In this document: positions 18,476 to 26,334 of the stretch, in pieces | How positions within the stretch are numbered: position 1 is the stretch's first letter | Layout: the number at the start of each line of letters is the position of its first letter | Assembly (NCBI GenBank): GCA_027494035.1 | Contig: JAOSJQ010000012.1 | Coordinates: 1-64,000, forward strand | Direction: 5' to 3' | Length of the DNA: 64,000 nucleotides | Source: UTCFX2 sp002050125 | GTDB lineage: Bacteria; Chloroflexota; Anaerolineae; Anaerolineales; UBA4823 | Program-made: the position numbers and the translations under genes | The notes under the pieces: generated by a model | Databases searched by the model: none | What the model saw: the letters and a program-made list of their open reading frames with translations, nothing else | Told to the model about the DNA's origin: nothing

Positions 18476-19606
18476 ATGGGAAACCAGGTCCTAGAGTGGG
18501 ATGATCTTCTTGCGGCTCTCGACGCTTCTCCAATGATAGTGGACATGCATCCGGTTCTGTACGCATTCCTCCCGGATGAGGTTCGCGTAGTTCATGACTC
18601 GGCGGAGGCTTCCTGGCTAATGGATTCGCCAGATCCGACGCTGTTGTCAAAGATGATCATTCAGAGGGAAGCGGCCCTGTATCGAGGTCGGTTCCCGCAC
18701 GTCAAGTGTTCCCGAGATCCGTTTTCCCAAGAGCTGAATCGCGTCATGCTCCAGCGTTTTGACCTGATCTCTGAAAGCATGCTGTGTCAGAGTGTCATTG
18801 CTGATCGAATACTCTCGAGAACATCCCGTGAAATAGATGTCGTGGTATTGATGCTGGTTGATGGATTAGGCTATGAAGATGCTAGGCAGGCCGTTCGTGA
18901 CGGGGTACTGCCGTCAGCCTTTGAACTTGAACCATCGCTGGTAGATGTGCCGACCATGACACGGGCTGCTTTCCCCAACATTGTTGGTTCCCCGCCGATT
19001 TGTGTGCGCCTCTTCAGGCAAGGTTTCTACGAACGGTTGGCGTTTTCGTACTGGACGCGTGAGGACAATGCGCTGAGTGACCGGATCTTCCAAGGCTTCC
19101 CCCATGTTCAGAAGACTGGGCAGTTCGATTTGATTACTGGCAGTCTTCGAGAGGCGCTCACAGAAGGTGGTGATGCGAAGAAGTATGTCCAAATCCTCAG
19201 GACGGGTCTGGATGGGTATGTTCACGCCCAGAAGCGGTTTCCCCCGGTTCAGGCAATCGTGGACCAGGTATTCGCGGAGTTCATTGAGCTTACTGAACTG
19301 TGTGCAGAATTGGGAGCTCGGGCGTTGCTCTTCCTCACTGCCGATCACGGCATACTGTGGAGGAACCAGTTCACGCCTGTACTTGTGGGGGCAGGCCACG
19401 GGCAGTCTAGTCCGCGATACTGCGGATGGCGGGAGGTTCACGGACTGAAGACCGACCAATACCGGCAGTTCAAATGGGAGACGGAGGACATCTACTGCCT
19501 CGCATCTCCCTATATCCGGCGAGAACTACGAATTGATGAGCAGGGAGTGCATGGGGGCATTTCATATGAGGAGTCAATCGTACCTCTCGTCTCCATGTCT
19601 GTGTGA
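18476..19606 (+). CDS. pglZ: PglZ-type alkaline-phosphatase-superfamily protein
   Basis: About 376 residues with PglZ-domain metal and active-site motifs: MLVDGLGYED (D129), PTMTRAAFPN (likely nucleophile T160 or its neighbour), LFLTADHG (D290, H291) and HGGISYEESIVPL (H359). PglZ proteins are phosphodiesterase/phosphatase-like partners in BREX, Pgl and other phage-defence systems. It is short for PglZ and consists almost solely of the catalytic domain. I use the ATG at 18476 with GAGG just ahead; a TTG at 18464 overlapping the previous stop is the alternative. Its stop overlaps the following GTG, which indicates coupling to the HerA-like gene. Confidence 0.85.
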   Translation: MGNQVLEWDDLLAALDASPMIVDMHPVLYAFLPDEVRVVHDSAEASWLMDSPDPTLLSKMIIQREAALYRGRFPHVKCSRDPFSQELNRVMLQRFDLISESMLCQSVIADRILSRTSREIDVVVLMLVDGLGYEDARQAVRDGVLPSAFELEPSLVDVPTMTRAAFPNIVGSPPICVRLFRQGFYERLAFSYWTREDNALSDRIFQGFPHVQKTGQFDLITGSLREALTEGGDAKKYVQILRTGLDGYVHAQKRFPPVQAIVDQVFAEFIELTELCAELGARALLFLTADHGILWRNQFTPVLVGAGHGQSSPRYCGWREVHGLKTDQYRQFKWETEDIYCLASPYIRRELRIDEQGVHGGISYEESIVPLVSMSV

Positions 19607-20790
19607 GCTTGGGAGACTGCAAGACTATGATGCTTAACATAGGTAAAGATACACGGGATAGCGACTACGCTTACCTAGACGCCTCCCGATCCCGTGCAGT
19701 GCTTGTCTGTGGGAAGCGCGGTTCAGGGAAGTCCTACACCCTTGGGGTTCTTGTGGAAGAACTGCTGAGCGCGGGGGATACTCTTGTCATCCTGATCGAT
19801 CCTATGGGAATCTACTACCCAATGGCCCAGGCAAATCACGAGCAGGAACGAATGCTCTGGGACTGGGGTTTAAGTGCAAAGGGAGTCCCGGTACAACTGC
19901 TTGTGCCAGGGGAACCGGCTTCACTCTACGGCGGTCCGGATATTGTCGCAGCCATGGAGAGCCGGGGCGTCAAGTTCAGCCCTTTCCAGATAAATCCGGC
20001 GGATCTGTCTCCGGACGCCTGGTGCGAACTATTTGACCTCAGCATTTCTGATGTCATGGGAATTGCCCTCTTTCGGGCTGTACAGCACCTATTCCGTCGT
20101 CACAAACAGAGCTTCTTCATACCTGATATCATCAGCGCGATACAGACTGATCCTTTGGTGATGGATCGAACTCGGGAGGCCCTCCAGAATCGACTCGAGA
20201 TGGCAGAGGACTGGGGCATCTTCACCAGTCTCTATCAGGAGATATGGGAGATTTTCGATCCCGGCGCGGTGAATATCGTGGATTTGAGTACGTTGGACCC
20301 AGGGGCAAAGGGTCGCCGCAACCTTGTCGTTGATGTTCTAGCAAGGGATATATTCCGCAGGCGCACGATTGCTCGCAGGAAAGAGGAATTAGGTCTTGTG
20401 GGCGAACTGCCTCGGGTCTGGATGCTGATAGACGAAGCGCACCAGTTTGTACCTATGGGCAAGAGCACACTTGCAAAGGAGGCGCTGATCCGATGGGCCA
20501 AGGAGGGACGCCAACCGGGGCTGTCGCTGGTTGTGGCAAGCCAGCAGCCTTCGGCGGTTGATTTGGAGGTGATCACTCAATGTGATGTCATCATTGCGCA
20601 GAAGCTCACGAACCGTGTCGACATTCAGGCGGTCAACTCCTTGAGCCAGGACTACATGGCGAATGAGCTTCGGACATATATTCAGCAACTACAGCGGCGA
20701 GGGGAAGCCGTAATGGTGGACGACGAGCAAGAGAAGGAACTGGTTCTACAGATTCGCCCTCGGCAGAGCCATCATGGCGGTTCAGGTTAG
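19603..20790 (+). CDS. HerA-type DNA-translocating ATPase
   Basis: A 395-residue HerA/FtsK-superfamily ATPase. Walker A is GKRGSGKS at residues 37-44, Walker B is VWMLIDEAHQFVP with D277-E278, and SLVVASQQPSAVD followed by CDVIIAQKLTNRVD is the sensor and arginine-finger region seen in HerA. These proteins form hexamers that pump DNA, usually with a NurA nuclease. No NurA gene is present here, so a nuclease may be supplied by another operon member. The GTG start overlaps the PglZ stop; an ATG at 19627 with GGGAG upstream is as likely and would remove 8 residues. PglZ plus HerA in tandem is a strong defence signature. Confidence 0.9.
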   Translation: MSLGDCKTMMLNIGKDTRDSDYAYLDASRSRAVLVCGKRGSGKSYTLGVLVEELLSAGDTLVILIDPMGIYYPMAQANHEQERMLWDWGLSAKGVPVQLLVPGEPASLYGGPDIVAAMESRGVKFSPFQINPADLSPDAWCELFDLSISDVMGIALFRAVQHLFRRHKQSFFIPDIISAIQTDPLVMDRTREALQNRLEMAEDWGIFTSLYQEIWEIFDPGAVNIVDLSTLDPGAKGRRNLVVDVLARDIFRRRTIARRKEELGLVGELPRVWMLIDEAHQFVPMGKSTLAKEALIRWAKEGRQPGLSLVVASQQPSAVDLEVITQCDVIIAQKLTNRVDIQAVNSLSQDYMANELRTYIQQLQRRGEAVMVDDEQEKELVLQIRPRQSHHGGSG

Positions 20791-20801
20791 GGGTTTTGAA
20801 C

Positions 20802-21233
20802 GTGAGAGTCCGTAGAGCAGTTCCTGACGATCTTGAGTTGATCAAGGCAATCGCGGACGCTAATAGGAATGGTCTTGGTTTTGTTCTGAAAGCTGCATTA
20901 AGGCGATCGATTGAACGCGACGAGGTTCTTGTGGCTGTCATCAATGCGCAGGTGGTAGGGTTTGTCGAATACCATCACCGCAGAGACCAGCAGACCACTC
21001 TATACCATATCGCGGTGGAGGAGAGTCACCGTGCCAAGGGTGTCGGGCGTGCCTTGCTGGACGCGCTGCAGGAGGAGGCACGGCAGATGAATAAGACTTG
21101 TGTGTTCCTTAAGTGCCCAGAAGGGCTGCCCGCTAATGGCTTCTACAGTGGTTGCGGCTTTTGCCATGTAGGCGAATCGCAGAGCAGTAGGCGACGTCTA
21201 GTGAGTTGGAGACTTGCGATCGACTCAGAGTGA
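20802..21233 (+). CDS. GNAT-family N-acetyltransferase
   Basis: A 143-residue GNAT protein. The acetyl-CoA loop is HRAKGVGRALLDAL around residues 77-90, and the preceding strand is LYHIAVEESH. The family moves an acetyl group from acetyl-CoA to an amine. The last gene of the defence operon, it starts within 12 bases of the HerA stop with AGGGG upstream; the TTG at 20796 is an alternative. It is small for GNAT and may act on a protein of the system, on a nucleobase or on an unrelated metabolite. Possible ties to the system rest on position alone. Confidence 0.75.
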   Translation: MRVRRAVPDDLELIKAIADANRNGLGFVLKAALRRSIERDEVLVAVINAQVVGFVEYHHRRDQQTTLYHIAVEESHRAKGVGRALLDALQEEARQMNKTCVFLKCPEGLPANGFYSGCGFCHVGESQSSRRRLVSWRLAIDSE

Positions 21234-21598
21234 ATTTGTGGGATCCGGACGTAGGAAAGTGACGCCAGTACACCGGGAGATCCCGCAGCGGCGCGGCACC
21301 AATCCAGCATTGCCGGTTTCCTCGTACAGCTTGACCCAGCCTCGTCGGTATTTGATCTCTCGTCCTATGATCGCCTTCCTCGTTCCTCATCTTATTCTAC
21401 CGGGAAATGAAGTCTGCGATGCACACACTCGTCGCTAACAATCACTCTTACGGACGATGACAGAACAGAACATATGTGCTATTCTTGGATGACCGTGGCC
21501 GGACGGTCTATGGACTCGGCCAGGGAGGAGGTAAGGCGGGTGTGGGATGGTCGCTGAGTGAGGGGTGAGGCGTGGAGACTGATCGAGGGGAGGATGAC
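21234..21598. other. Intergenic region after the defence operon
   Basis: No gene or clear terminator seen. Base composition changes here from the moderate-GC defence operon to the GC-rich small-gene block, so this may be an insertion boundary. Confidence 0.3.
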
Positions 21599-21772
21599 GT
21601 GCTCGGGGAACTGATCACCGTTCGAGAGGTGTGCGAGCTGTGGGGACACTGCCGCTCGGCGGTGCGCTACCATATTGACCGGGGCAACTTCAAGTGGCGC
21701 TACACGTTGGACAACCGCATCCTGGTCGAGCGGGCGTCCGTGGTCCGGCTGTGGGGAGAGCCGGGGAAGTGA
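21599..21772 (+). CDS. Small HTH/excisionase-like protein
   Basis: A protein of about 57 residues starting at GTG with GGGGAGG upstream; a GTG 27 bases earlier is the alternative. It reads LITVREVCELWG, AVRYHIDRGN and LDNRILVERASVVRLWGE, which fits the excisionase-like MerR-type winged helix (HTH_17) used by plasmid and phage regulators. It likely binds DNA. It converges with the three minus-strand genes of the block. Confidence 0.6.
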   Translation: MLGELITVREVCELWGHCRSAVRYHIDRGNFKWRYTLDNRILVERASVVRLWGEPGK

Positions 21773-21773
21773 C

Positions 21774-21807
21774 AAAAAAGGGGCGGGGGCACCTTCCGGG
21801 TGCCCCC
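21774..21807 (-). terminator. Rho-independent terminator for the minus-strand small-gene block
   Basis: A stem GGGGGCACC (21785-21793) and GGTGCCCCC (21799-21807) with a five-base loop. On the minus strand it is followed by CGCCCCTTTTTT, a good T tract. It sits directly after the stop of the gene ending at 21815. Confidence 0.75.
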
Positions 21808-21814
21808 TGCTGCT

Positions 21815-22093
21815 TCAGTCGGCGAACATGCGGTGCGTGCGCTCCTCGGCGGCGCGCTGGATGTCGCGCTCAACCTCCTCGGGCGTGCGCGGGTCTTCGG
21901 GGATCAGCAGTAAGCGCACGTTCCCTGAGAGCGGCATGGTGGGGTTGGCCTTCACCCCGAACTGGGCGATGTCCCTCTGTGAGAACATCTCGGTCTGCTG
22001 GGGCAGCTCACGCAGGCGGTCGGCCTGGCGCTGCTTGCGCGTGCGGCGGTCCTCCAGGTCCCCGGTGAACAGGTTGAACTGCAGGGCGGTCAT
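21815..22093 (-). CDS. Small conserved-looking hypothetical protein
   Basis: A 92-residue protein that opens MTALQFNLFTGDLEDRRTR and contains a long basic and acidic helix (TRKQRQADRLRELPQQTEMF) and a C-terminal amphipathic helix rich in Glu and Arg. I do not recognise a domain. The start is the ATG at 22093 with GAGCGAGAG ahead; the frame stays open upstream only because the DNA is GC-rich. It is the last gene of a minus-strand trio and ends before a good terminator. The size and setting suggest a mobile-element accessory gene. Confidence 0.5.
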   Translation of the reverse strand: MTALQFNLFTGDLEDRRTRKQRQADRLRELPQQTEMFSQRDIAQFGVKANPTMPLSGNVRLLLIPEDPRTPEEVERDIQRAAEERTHRMFAD

Positions 22094-22113
22094 GGCTCTC
22101 GCTCCTTGCTCTG

Positions 22114-22443
22114 CTAGCGTTCGAAGGCGCTGTCGTAAGCGGCGGCGGCTTTGAGGAAGCTGACCGCCGCCTGCTGCGTCGCCGGGCCGTACTCGCCGAA
22201 GGCGCAGCGCAGGAAGTCGATCAGGCTGTCGACCGCCGGGTAGTACGGGTGGGCGAAGACGCTCAGGGCGGCGTCGATGCCCAGGTTCATCAGGTGCGCG
22301 GGCTCGGGGGACCAGGGCAGCACCTCGAGCTCGGCGGCCTGGTCCAGGGCCAGGTAGAGGTCGTGGCCCCCGCCGTCCATCATGAATTCCCCGTAGCAGC
22401 TGACGGCTCGCTGCTCTGCCTGGGCGTACGTGCATGCGTCCAT
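22114..22443 (-). CDS. Small hypothetical protein
   Basis: A 109-residue acidic protein (MDACTYAQAEQRAVSC, LDQAAELEVLPW, PYYPAVDSLIDFLRC). It is Ala-rich and mostly helical, with no signal peptide or catalytic motif. It lies 20 bases upstream of the next gene, so the two are likely co-transcribed. A GAACAGGAGCAG stretch precedes the ATG. I cannot assign a function. Confidence 0.5.
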   Translation of the reverse strand: MDACTYAQAEQRAVSCYGEFMMDGGGHDLYLALDQAAELEVLPWSPEPAHLMNLGIDAALSVFAHPYYPAVDSLIDFLRCAFGEYGPATQQAAVSFLKAAAAYDSAFER

Positions 22444-22494
22444 CGTTCTGCTCCTGTTCTGTAGGCGCGGTCTCTCTCGCCGCGCTCAACACCA

Positions 22495-22521
22495 AGAAAG
22501 GGCCAGCCTCGCGGCTGGCCC
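22495..22521 (-). terminator. Stem-loop terminator after the gene ending at 22528
   Basis: Stem GGGCCAGCC (22500-22508) and GGCTGGCCC (22513-22521), loop of four. On the minus strand it is followed by TTTCTTGG, a short T-rich stretch. Confidence 0.6.
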
Positions 22522-22527
22522 CTCGTG

Positions 22528-22857
22528 CTAGTCGAGCGTGTAGGCGACCGGTTCGTCGGCGAGGGAGATGAAGGTGTGGGCCTTCATCAGGTAGTTGCGC
22601 ATGGCCTCAGTCGTGCGCAGGCCGCAGTGCGCAGCGCGGTCCATGGTCAGGACCAGTTCGGGGGTGATCAGGCGGGCGGGATGGCCGAGGATGGTCAGGG
22701 CGGCCATCTGGGCGTCGTAGATGACGTTGTGGCGCAGTTCTGGCGCTTCGGCCGTGACCGCGTCGTGCAGGGCGTTGAGGAGGTCCTGCGCCTGGGGGGA
22801 GAAGAGGTCGAAGAGCTCGTTGGCGCGAACCTGTTCGGCGTAATCGTAAGTGTTCAT
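22528..22857 (-). CDS. Small hypothetical protein
   Basis: A 109-residue protein starting MNTYDYAEQVRANELFDLF, helical and Ala/Leu-rich, with a HNVIYDAQMAALTILGHPAR segment. It has no recognisable domain and no signal peptide. The ATG at 22857 has CCAGGAGCAC ahead of it. A frame open to 23529 upstream is not coding by composition. It lies upstream of the other two small genes but is separated from them by its own stem-loop. The shared length of 109 residues with its neighbour is a coincidence as far as I can see. Confidence 0.5.
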   Translation of the reverse strand: MNTYDYAEQVRANELFDLFSPQAQDLLNALHDAVTAEAPELRHNVIYDAQMAALTILGHPARLITPELVLTMDRAAHCGLRTTEAMRNYLMKAHTFISLADEPVAYTLD

Positions 22858-23510
22858 CGTGTGCTCCTGGAGGCTGGGGGCGGCCCTGTGCCGCCGTTGT
22901 GCTGGCCGGACAGCGCAGAGGGGGGGACCCGTCAAGCAAAGACGGCGGGGTGCAAGACAGAAGAAAAGCAGTGAGCGCGCGAGATAGGACACGCTGAAAG
23001 GCGGTGAGGGGAGTCTTAGGCGAGTGGTTCTCTGGTCCATCTTTCGCTGCTGGTGCGAAAGATGAGCGCCAGAGTACCGCTCGCCGATGCTTGATGGGGC
23101 GGAGACCCGCGCTGTAGTATCGCCGCGCGGCGGCACGTTGCGGGGAGAGCTAGGGTGACGGTCGATGGCAGTCTGTGTGTGGGCGCTCGGGGTGGCGCGA
23201 ACCGGTGGGGGCTGGCAAAGCTTCCGACGGACTTCTGGGTGAGACGGGGGATGGCTGGGTTCGCTGAGGGCTTCGTTCCTGGTGGCTCTGTTGCTCGGTG
23301 AGAGAATGTTGGCCCTGATCATCTTGGACGTGAGGTTCGGTCTTGATAGTGCCCCAGAACACCGATGTCGAGGGGGCGCATGTCTGCCTGACTTCCCTTC
23401 TTGGCAAACGCGACCCATCCGGGCCTTAAGCTTACCCATGTGGGTCTTTGGAAGACGGCCGTGTTGGTAGGCTGTGAGGTACGACACCACTCTCCCGAAA
23501 TCTCCTAAGG
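22858..23510. other. Intergenic GC-rich region
   Basis: About 650 bases with no gene I can support; the open frames here lack family motifs and sensible starts. It contains one perfect inverted repeat (23038-23064). Confidence 0.4.
23038..23064. repeat. Perfect 10-base inverted repeat
   Basis: CATCTTTCGC and GCGAAAGATG are separated by seven bases. It has no T tract, so it is more likely a protein-binding site or a replication or transfer element than a terminator. Confidence 0.5.
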
Positions 23511-23513
23511 TCG

Positions 23514-23542
23514 TTGACAACTCGAACACAATATGCTACGCT
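23514..23542 (+). promoter_or_regulatory. Probable sigma-70 promoter of the arabinoside operon
   Basis: TTGACA at 23514-23519 and TACGCT at 23537-23542 with a 17-base spacer. Surrounding sequence is suddenly AT-rich. The leader to the ArsR-type gene would be about 160 bases. Confidence 0.5.
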
Positions 23543-23710
23543 AAATAACGTATAGAAACATGTTAATCTGTTGCATTGATGATATCCTGATGATCACTGC
23601 ACGATTTAGCGCAAAAAGTTGGCCGATCGCGAGAATGAGACGAACAAATGCGCAGTAAATTATCAGTATATGCATGGTAGGCAGTGCTATAGAAATGGCT
23701 CTCTAAGGAC

Positions 23711-24721
23711 ATGGAATCCATGGATCAGAACTCCAAGTCGGGCCAGGGTTCGAAGCGGGTACTGGCGATCGATCTGAGCGAAACGAGCGGGGATGAGGAT
23801 ACAGAGCAGGTTCTCAAGACCCTGGCTTCAGACCGCCGCCTTGAGATCTTACGTTATCTAGGTGGCAATAGTTGTAGCGTGAATGAAATCGCAGAAGCTC
23901 TCGACATGCCCCCTTCGACAGCTACCATGCATATCAACATGTTGGAGAAGTCAGGGCTGATTCGGACTGAGTTAAAACCGGCCAGTCGAGGTTTACAGAA
24001 GATATGCGCACGTGCCTACGATCGGGTTCTGATAGTACTGCCTAGCGGCGAACGGCCAGTCGAGAATTCAGTGGATATCTCAATGCCAGTGGGGGCCTTT
24101 GTTGATTGTCAGGTTGCTCCCACCTGTGGTCTGGCAGGGGAACAGGGAGTTATCGGGCACTTTGACGATCCCAGCTCGTTTTACGATCCTGATCGGGTAT
24201 ACGCTCAGTTGCTCTGGTTCAAACAAGGCTATGTCGAGTACCGTTTTCCGAATCGGCTTCCTGCTGGAGTTATCCTGGAGAGTGTACAGGTAAGCCTCGA
24301 GCTCTGCTCCGAAGCCCCACTGCACAATGACGACTGGCCTTCTGATGTCACTATGTGGGTCAATGATGTTGAGATAGGAACTTGGACTAGTCCGGCTGAT
24401 TTTGGTGGAGAGCGCGGCGCCCTTACTCCTGGTTGGTGGGAGGAATGGAACTCGCAATACGGCCTCCTTAAGGTTTGGAGAGTGACACGGGGCGGCACCT
24501 ATGTCGATGGGATGCGAGCATCCGATGTCACGCTGGATACTCTCGGTATTCGGCATAGGGACTTCATTGCTGTCCGCATTGGTATCAAAGAGGGCGCTGC
24601 AAACGCAGGAGGGCTTAATATCTTCGGTAGGCGTTTTGGGAATTATCCCCAGGACATTGTGATGCGGCTGAATTACCTTGCTTCAAACTCCACCACCAAC
24701 CGTCTCTCAGAGCAGGGATAG
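23711..24721 (+). CDS. ArsR-type regulator with a large C-terminal sensor region
   Basis: A 336-residue protein. Residues 30-100 are a winged helix of ArsR type (LKTLASDRRLEILRYL, NEIAEALDMPPSTATMHINML). The remaining 230 residues are beta-rich (VEYRFPNRLPAGVILESVQVSLELCSE, WVNDVEIGTWTSPADF), have no Cys pair for metal binding, and look like a carbohydrate- or ligand-binding module. Normal ArsR proteins are about 100 residues. It heads the operon for a sugar transporter and arabinofuranosidase, so it probably senses an arabinose-containing ligand and controls the operon. The start has AAGGAC upstream; a second ATG nine bases on is possible. Confidence 0.8.
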   Translation: MESMDQNSKSGQGSKRVLAIDLSETSGDEDTEQVLKTLASDRRLEILRYLGGNSCSVNEIAEALDMPPSTATMHINMLEKSGLIRTELKPASRGLQKICARAYDRVLIVLPSGERPVENSVDISMPVGAFVDCQVAPTCGLAGEQGVIGHFDDPSSFYDPDRVYAQLLWFKQGYVEYRFPNRLPAGVILESVQVSLELCSEAPLHNDDWPSDVTMWVNDVEIGTWTSPADFGGERGALTPGWWEEWNSQYGLLKVWRVTRGGTYVDGMRASDVTLDTLGIRHRDFIAVRIGIKEGAANAGGLNIFGRRFGNYPQDIVMRLNYLASNSTTNRLSEQG

Positions 24722-24873
24722 AAGTCTCGTCGTATCGGGGTTGCGTTCAATCGGCCGGCAGTATCTGCCCTGGATGTCAGAGGCAAGGAAGGAGGGCCAA
24801 ATCGTAAGAATCGGGTAGTACTGGTATTCAAGAACTCGTTTCGTCCAAACACAGCTTTCGAGGAGATGCTACG

Positions 24874-26166
24874 ATGAGATATAGAAACGTCCTGCATATG
24901 CTGCTAGTCGTTGCTCTGGTGAGCCTCATGATTGCCGGGCTCTCGATTGCCAGGACCTCAGCCCAGGAACCAGTCACAATTACGTTCTGGTCGTGGATGA
25001 TCGGAGAGACTGACAAGGCAATTCAAGATGAGATGGTGGCCGGGTTCATGGAGGAGAATCGGGACATCAAAGTGGATCTTCAGTACATAGAGTACGATCA
25101 GTACTGGGACAAGCTGTTGATCTCAGTAGCGGGCGGCACGGCGCCTGATATCGCCAGCCTGGAGCCTATGCGCTTGCCAGGCTATGCGTCACGTGGGGTG
25201 TTGCTGGACCTGACTGAACGGCTTGAAGCCTGGGGAACAAAAGACGACTTCTTCACAGGCCTATGGGTCAGCAACACCTGGGAAGATAGTGTCTATGGTC
25301 TGCCGTGGCATGCGTCGGACTTCATTCTGTACTACAACCTGGATCTGCTGAAGGCTGCCGGGTACGACGCGCCGCCCACGACCTGGGATGAGCTACTCGA
25401 GATTGCCCTGGCGACCACCAGAGACACCGGCGATCCCCTGACGACTACCTACGGTTACGTTCCCGACCTGACCTCCGGGGCCGGTGTGATGTTCAACTGG
25501 CTGCCCTACTTGTGGTCAGCTGGGGGTGACCTGCTATCGCCTGATGGCAAGAGCCCGGCCTTCAACAGCCCTGAGGGGCTGGAGGCCCTGAATCTGTTGG
25601 TCGACCTGTACGACAACGGTGCGGTTCCGCAGTTCGCCGTTACTGGTACGTGGCAGGACATCCAGGGATTGTGGGTCAACGGACAGGCGGCATTGTATGT
25701 CAGTGGTCCGCACCTGATCGATCTGACCAAGAACGAAGCTCCTGATGTGAATTTCGGTACCGCTATGCTTCCTGCTAAGCAGAAACCAGCTGCGTTCCAC
25801 ACTGGGGGCAACCTGGTGATCCTCGCCAACAGTCAATACCCTGACGAAGCCTGGAGACTGCTGCAATATCTGACCGATGCCGATGCACAGAGACAGTATG
25901 CTGAGGCAAACAACGGAGTCTGGATGTCTTCGCTTGCCCCAAGGAAGTCGGTCTACAGCGCTGCCTTTTGGGAGAGCTTCCCCGAGATCAAATCATTCTC
26001 TGAGGCGTTGGAATACGCGCAAATCAGCGTAACCCCGCAACTGGCTGAGATCATGAAACCTGTGGGGGATGCCGTCCAGATGGCGACGCTGGGGCAGATT
26101 GCACCTGAGGATGCCCTGGCTGCTGCTGAGGAACAGGTGAGGGCAATTCTAGCAGTTGGGCCTTGA
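24874..26166 (+). CDS. ABC transporter sugar-binding protein (family 1)
   Basis: A 430-residue extracellular solute-binding protein of the maltose/multiple-sugar type. A signal peptide spans residues 1-30 (MLLVVALVSLMIAGLSI, then TSAQE) with no lipobox Cys. The mature start VTITFWSWM and the YNLDLLKAAGY and PTTWDELLE segments are family hallmarks. It should capture oligosaccharides outside the membrane for the MalF/MalG-type permeases that follow. The AGGAG site is well placed. The partner arabinofuranosidase suggests arabino-oligosaccharides. No ATPase gene is in the operon, so a shared MsiK-like ATPase elsewhere is expected. Confidence 0.92.
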   Translation: MRYRNVLHMLLVVALVSLMIAGLSIARTSAQEPVTITFWSWMIGETDKAIQDEMVAGFMEENRDIKVDLQYIEYDQYWDKLLISVAGGTAPDIASLEPMRLPGYASRGVLLDLTERLEAWGTKDDFFTGLWVSNTWEDSVYGLPWHASDFILYYNLDLLKAAGYDAPPTTWDELLEIALATTRDTGDPLTTTYGYVPDLTSGAGVMFNWLPYLWSAGGDLLSPDGKSPAFNSPEGLEALNLLVDLYDNGAVPQFAVTGTWQDIQGLWVNGQAALYVSGPHLIDLTKNEAPDVNFGTAMLPAKQKPAAFHTGGNLVILANSQYPDEAWRLLQYLTDADAQRQYAEANNGVWMSSLAPRKSVYSAAFWESFPEIKSFSEALEYAQISVTPQLAEIMKPVGDAVQMATLGQIAPEDALAAAEEQVRAILAVGP

Positions 26167-26197
26167 GCCGTCTCCAAAGTCTACGGAAAACCGCACA

Positions 26198-26229
26198 AAG
26201 GGCGAGCCAGCTTGGAGTGGCTCGCCCTT
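26198..26229 (+). promoter_or_regulatory. Intercistronic stem-loop
   Basis: A perfect 12-base stem, AAGGGCGAGCCA and its complement, with an eight-base loop and no T tract. It lies between the binding-protein gene and the permeases. Such hairpins typically protect the upstream message or attenuate the downstream genes, giving excess binding protein. Confidence 0.6.
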
Positions 26230-26334
26230 CAGGTCCAAGGCCCAACTTGCCTCAGCTTATACCACTCATTTCCGATGCTGTAAAGCTGTTAGGAATCATT
26301 CTTCAGAGGATCGGTCCGCGATAGGACAAAGAGA

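Noticed and set aside
22858..23529. N-terminal extension of the 109-residue protein to 333 residues
   Set aside because: Its composition is Arg/Pro/Ser-rich noise and a good start with a ribosome site exists at 22857.
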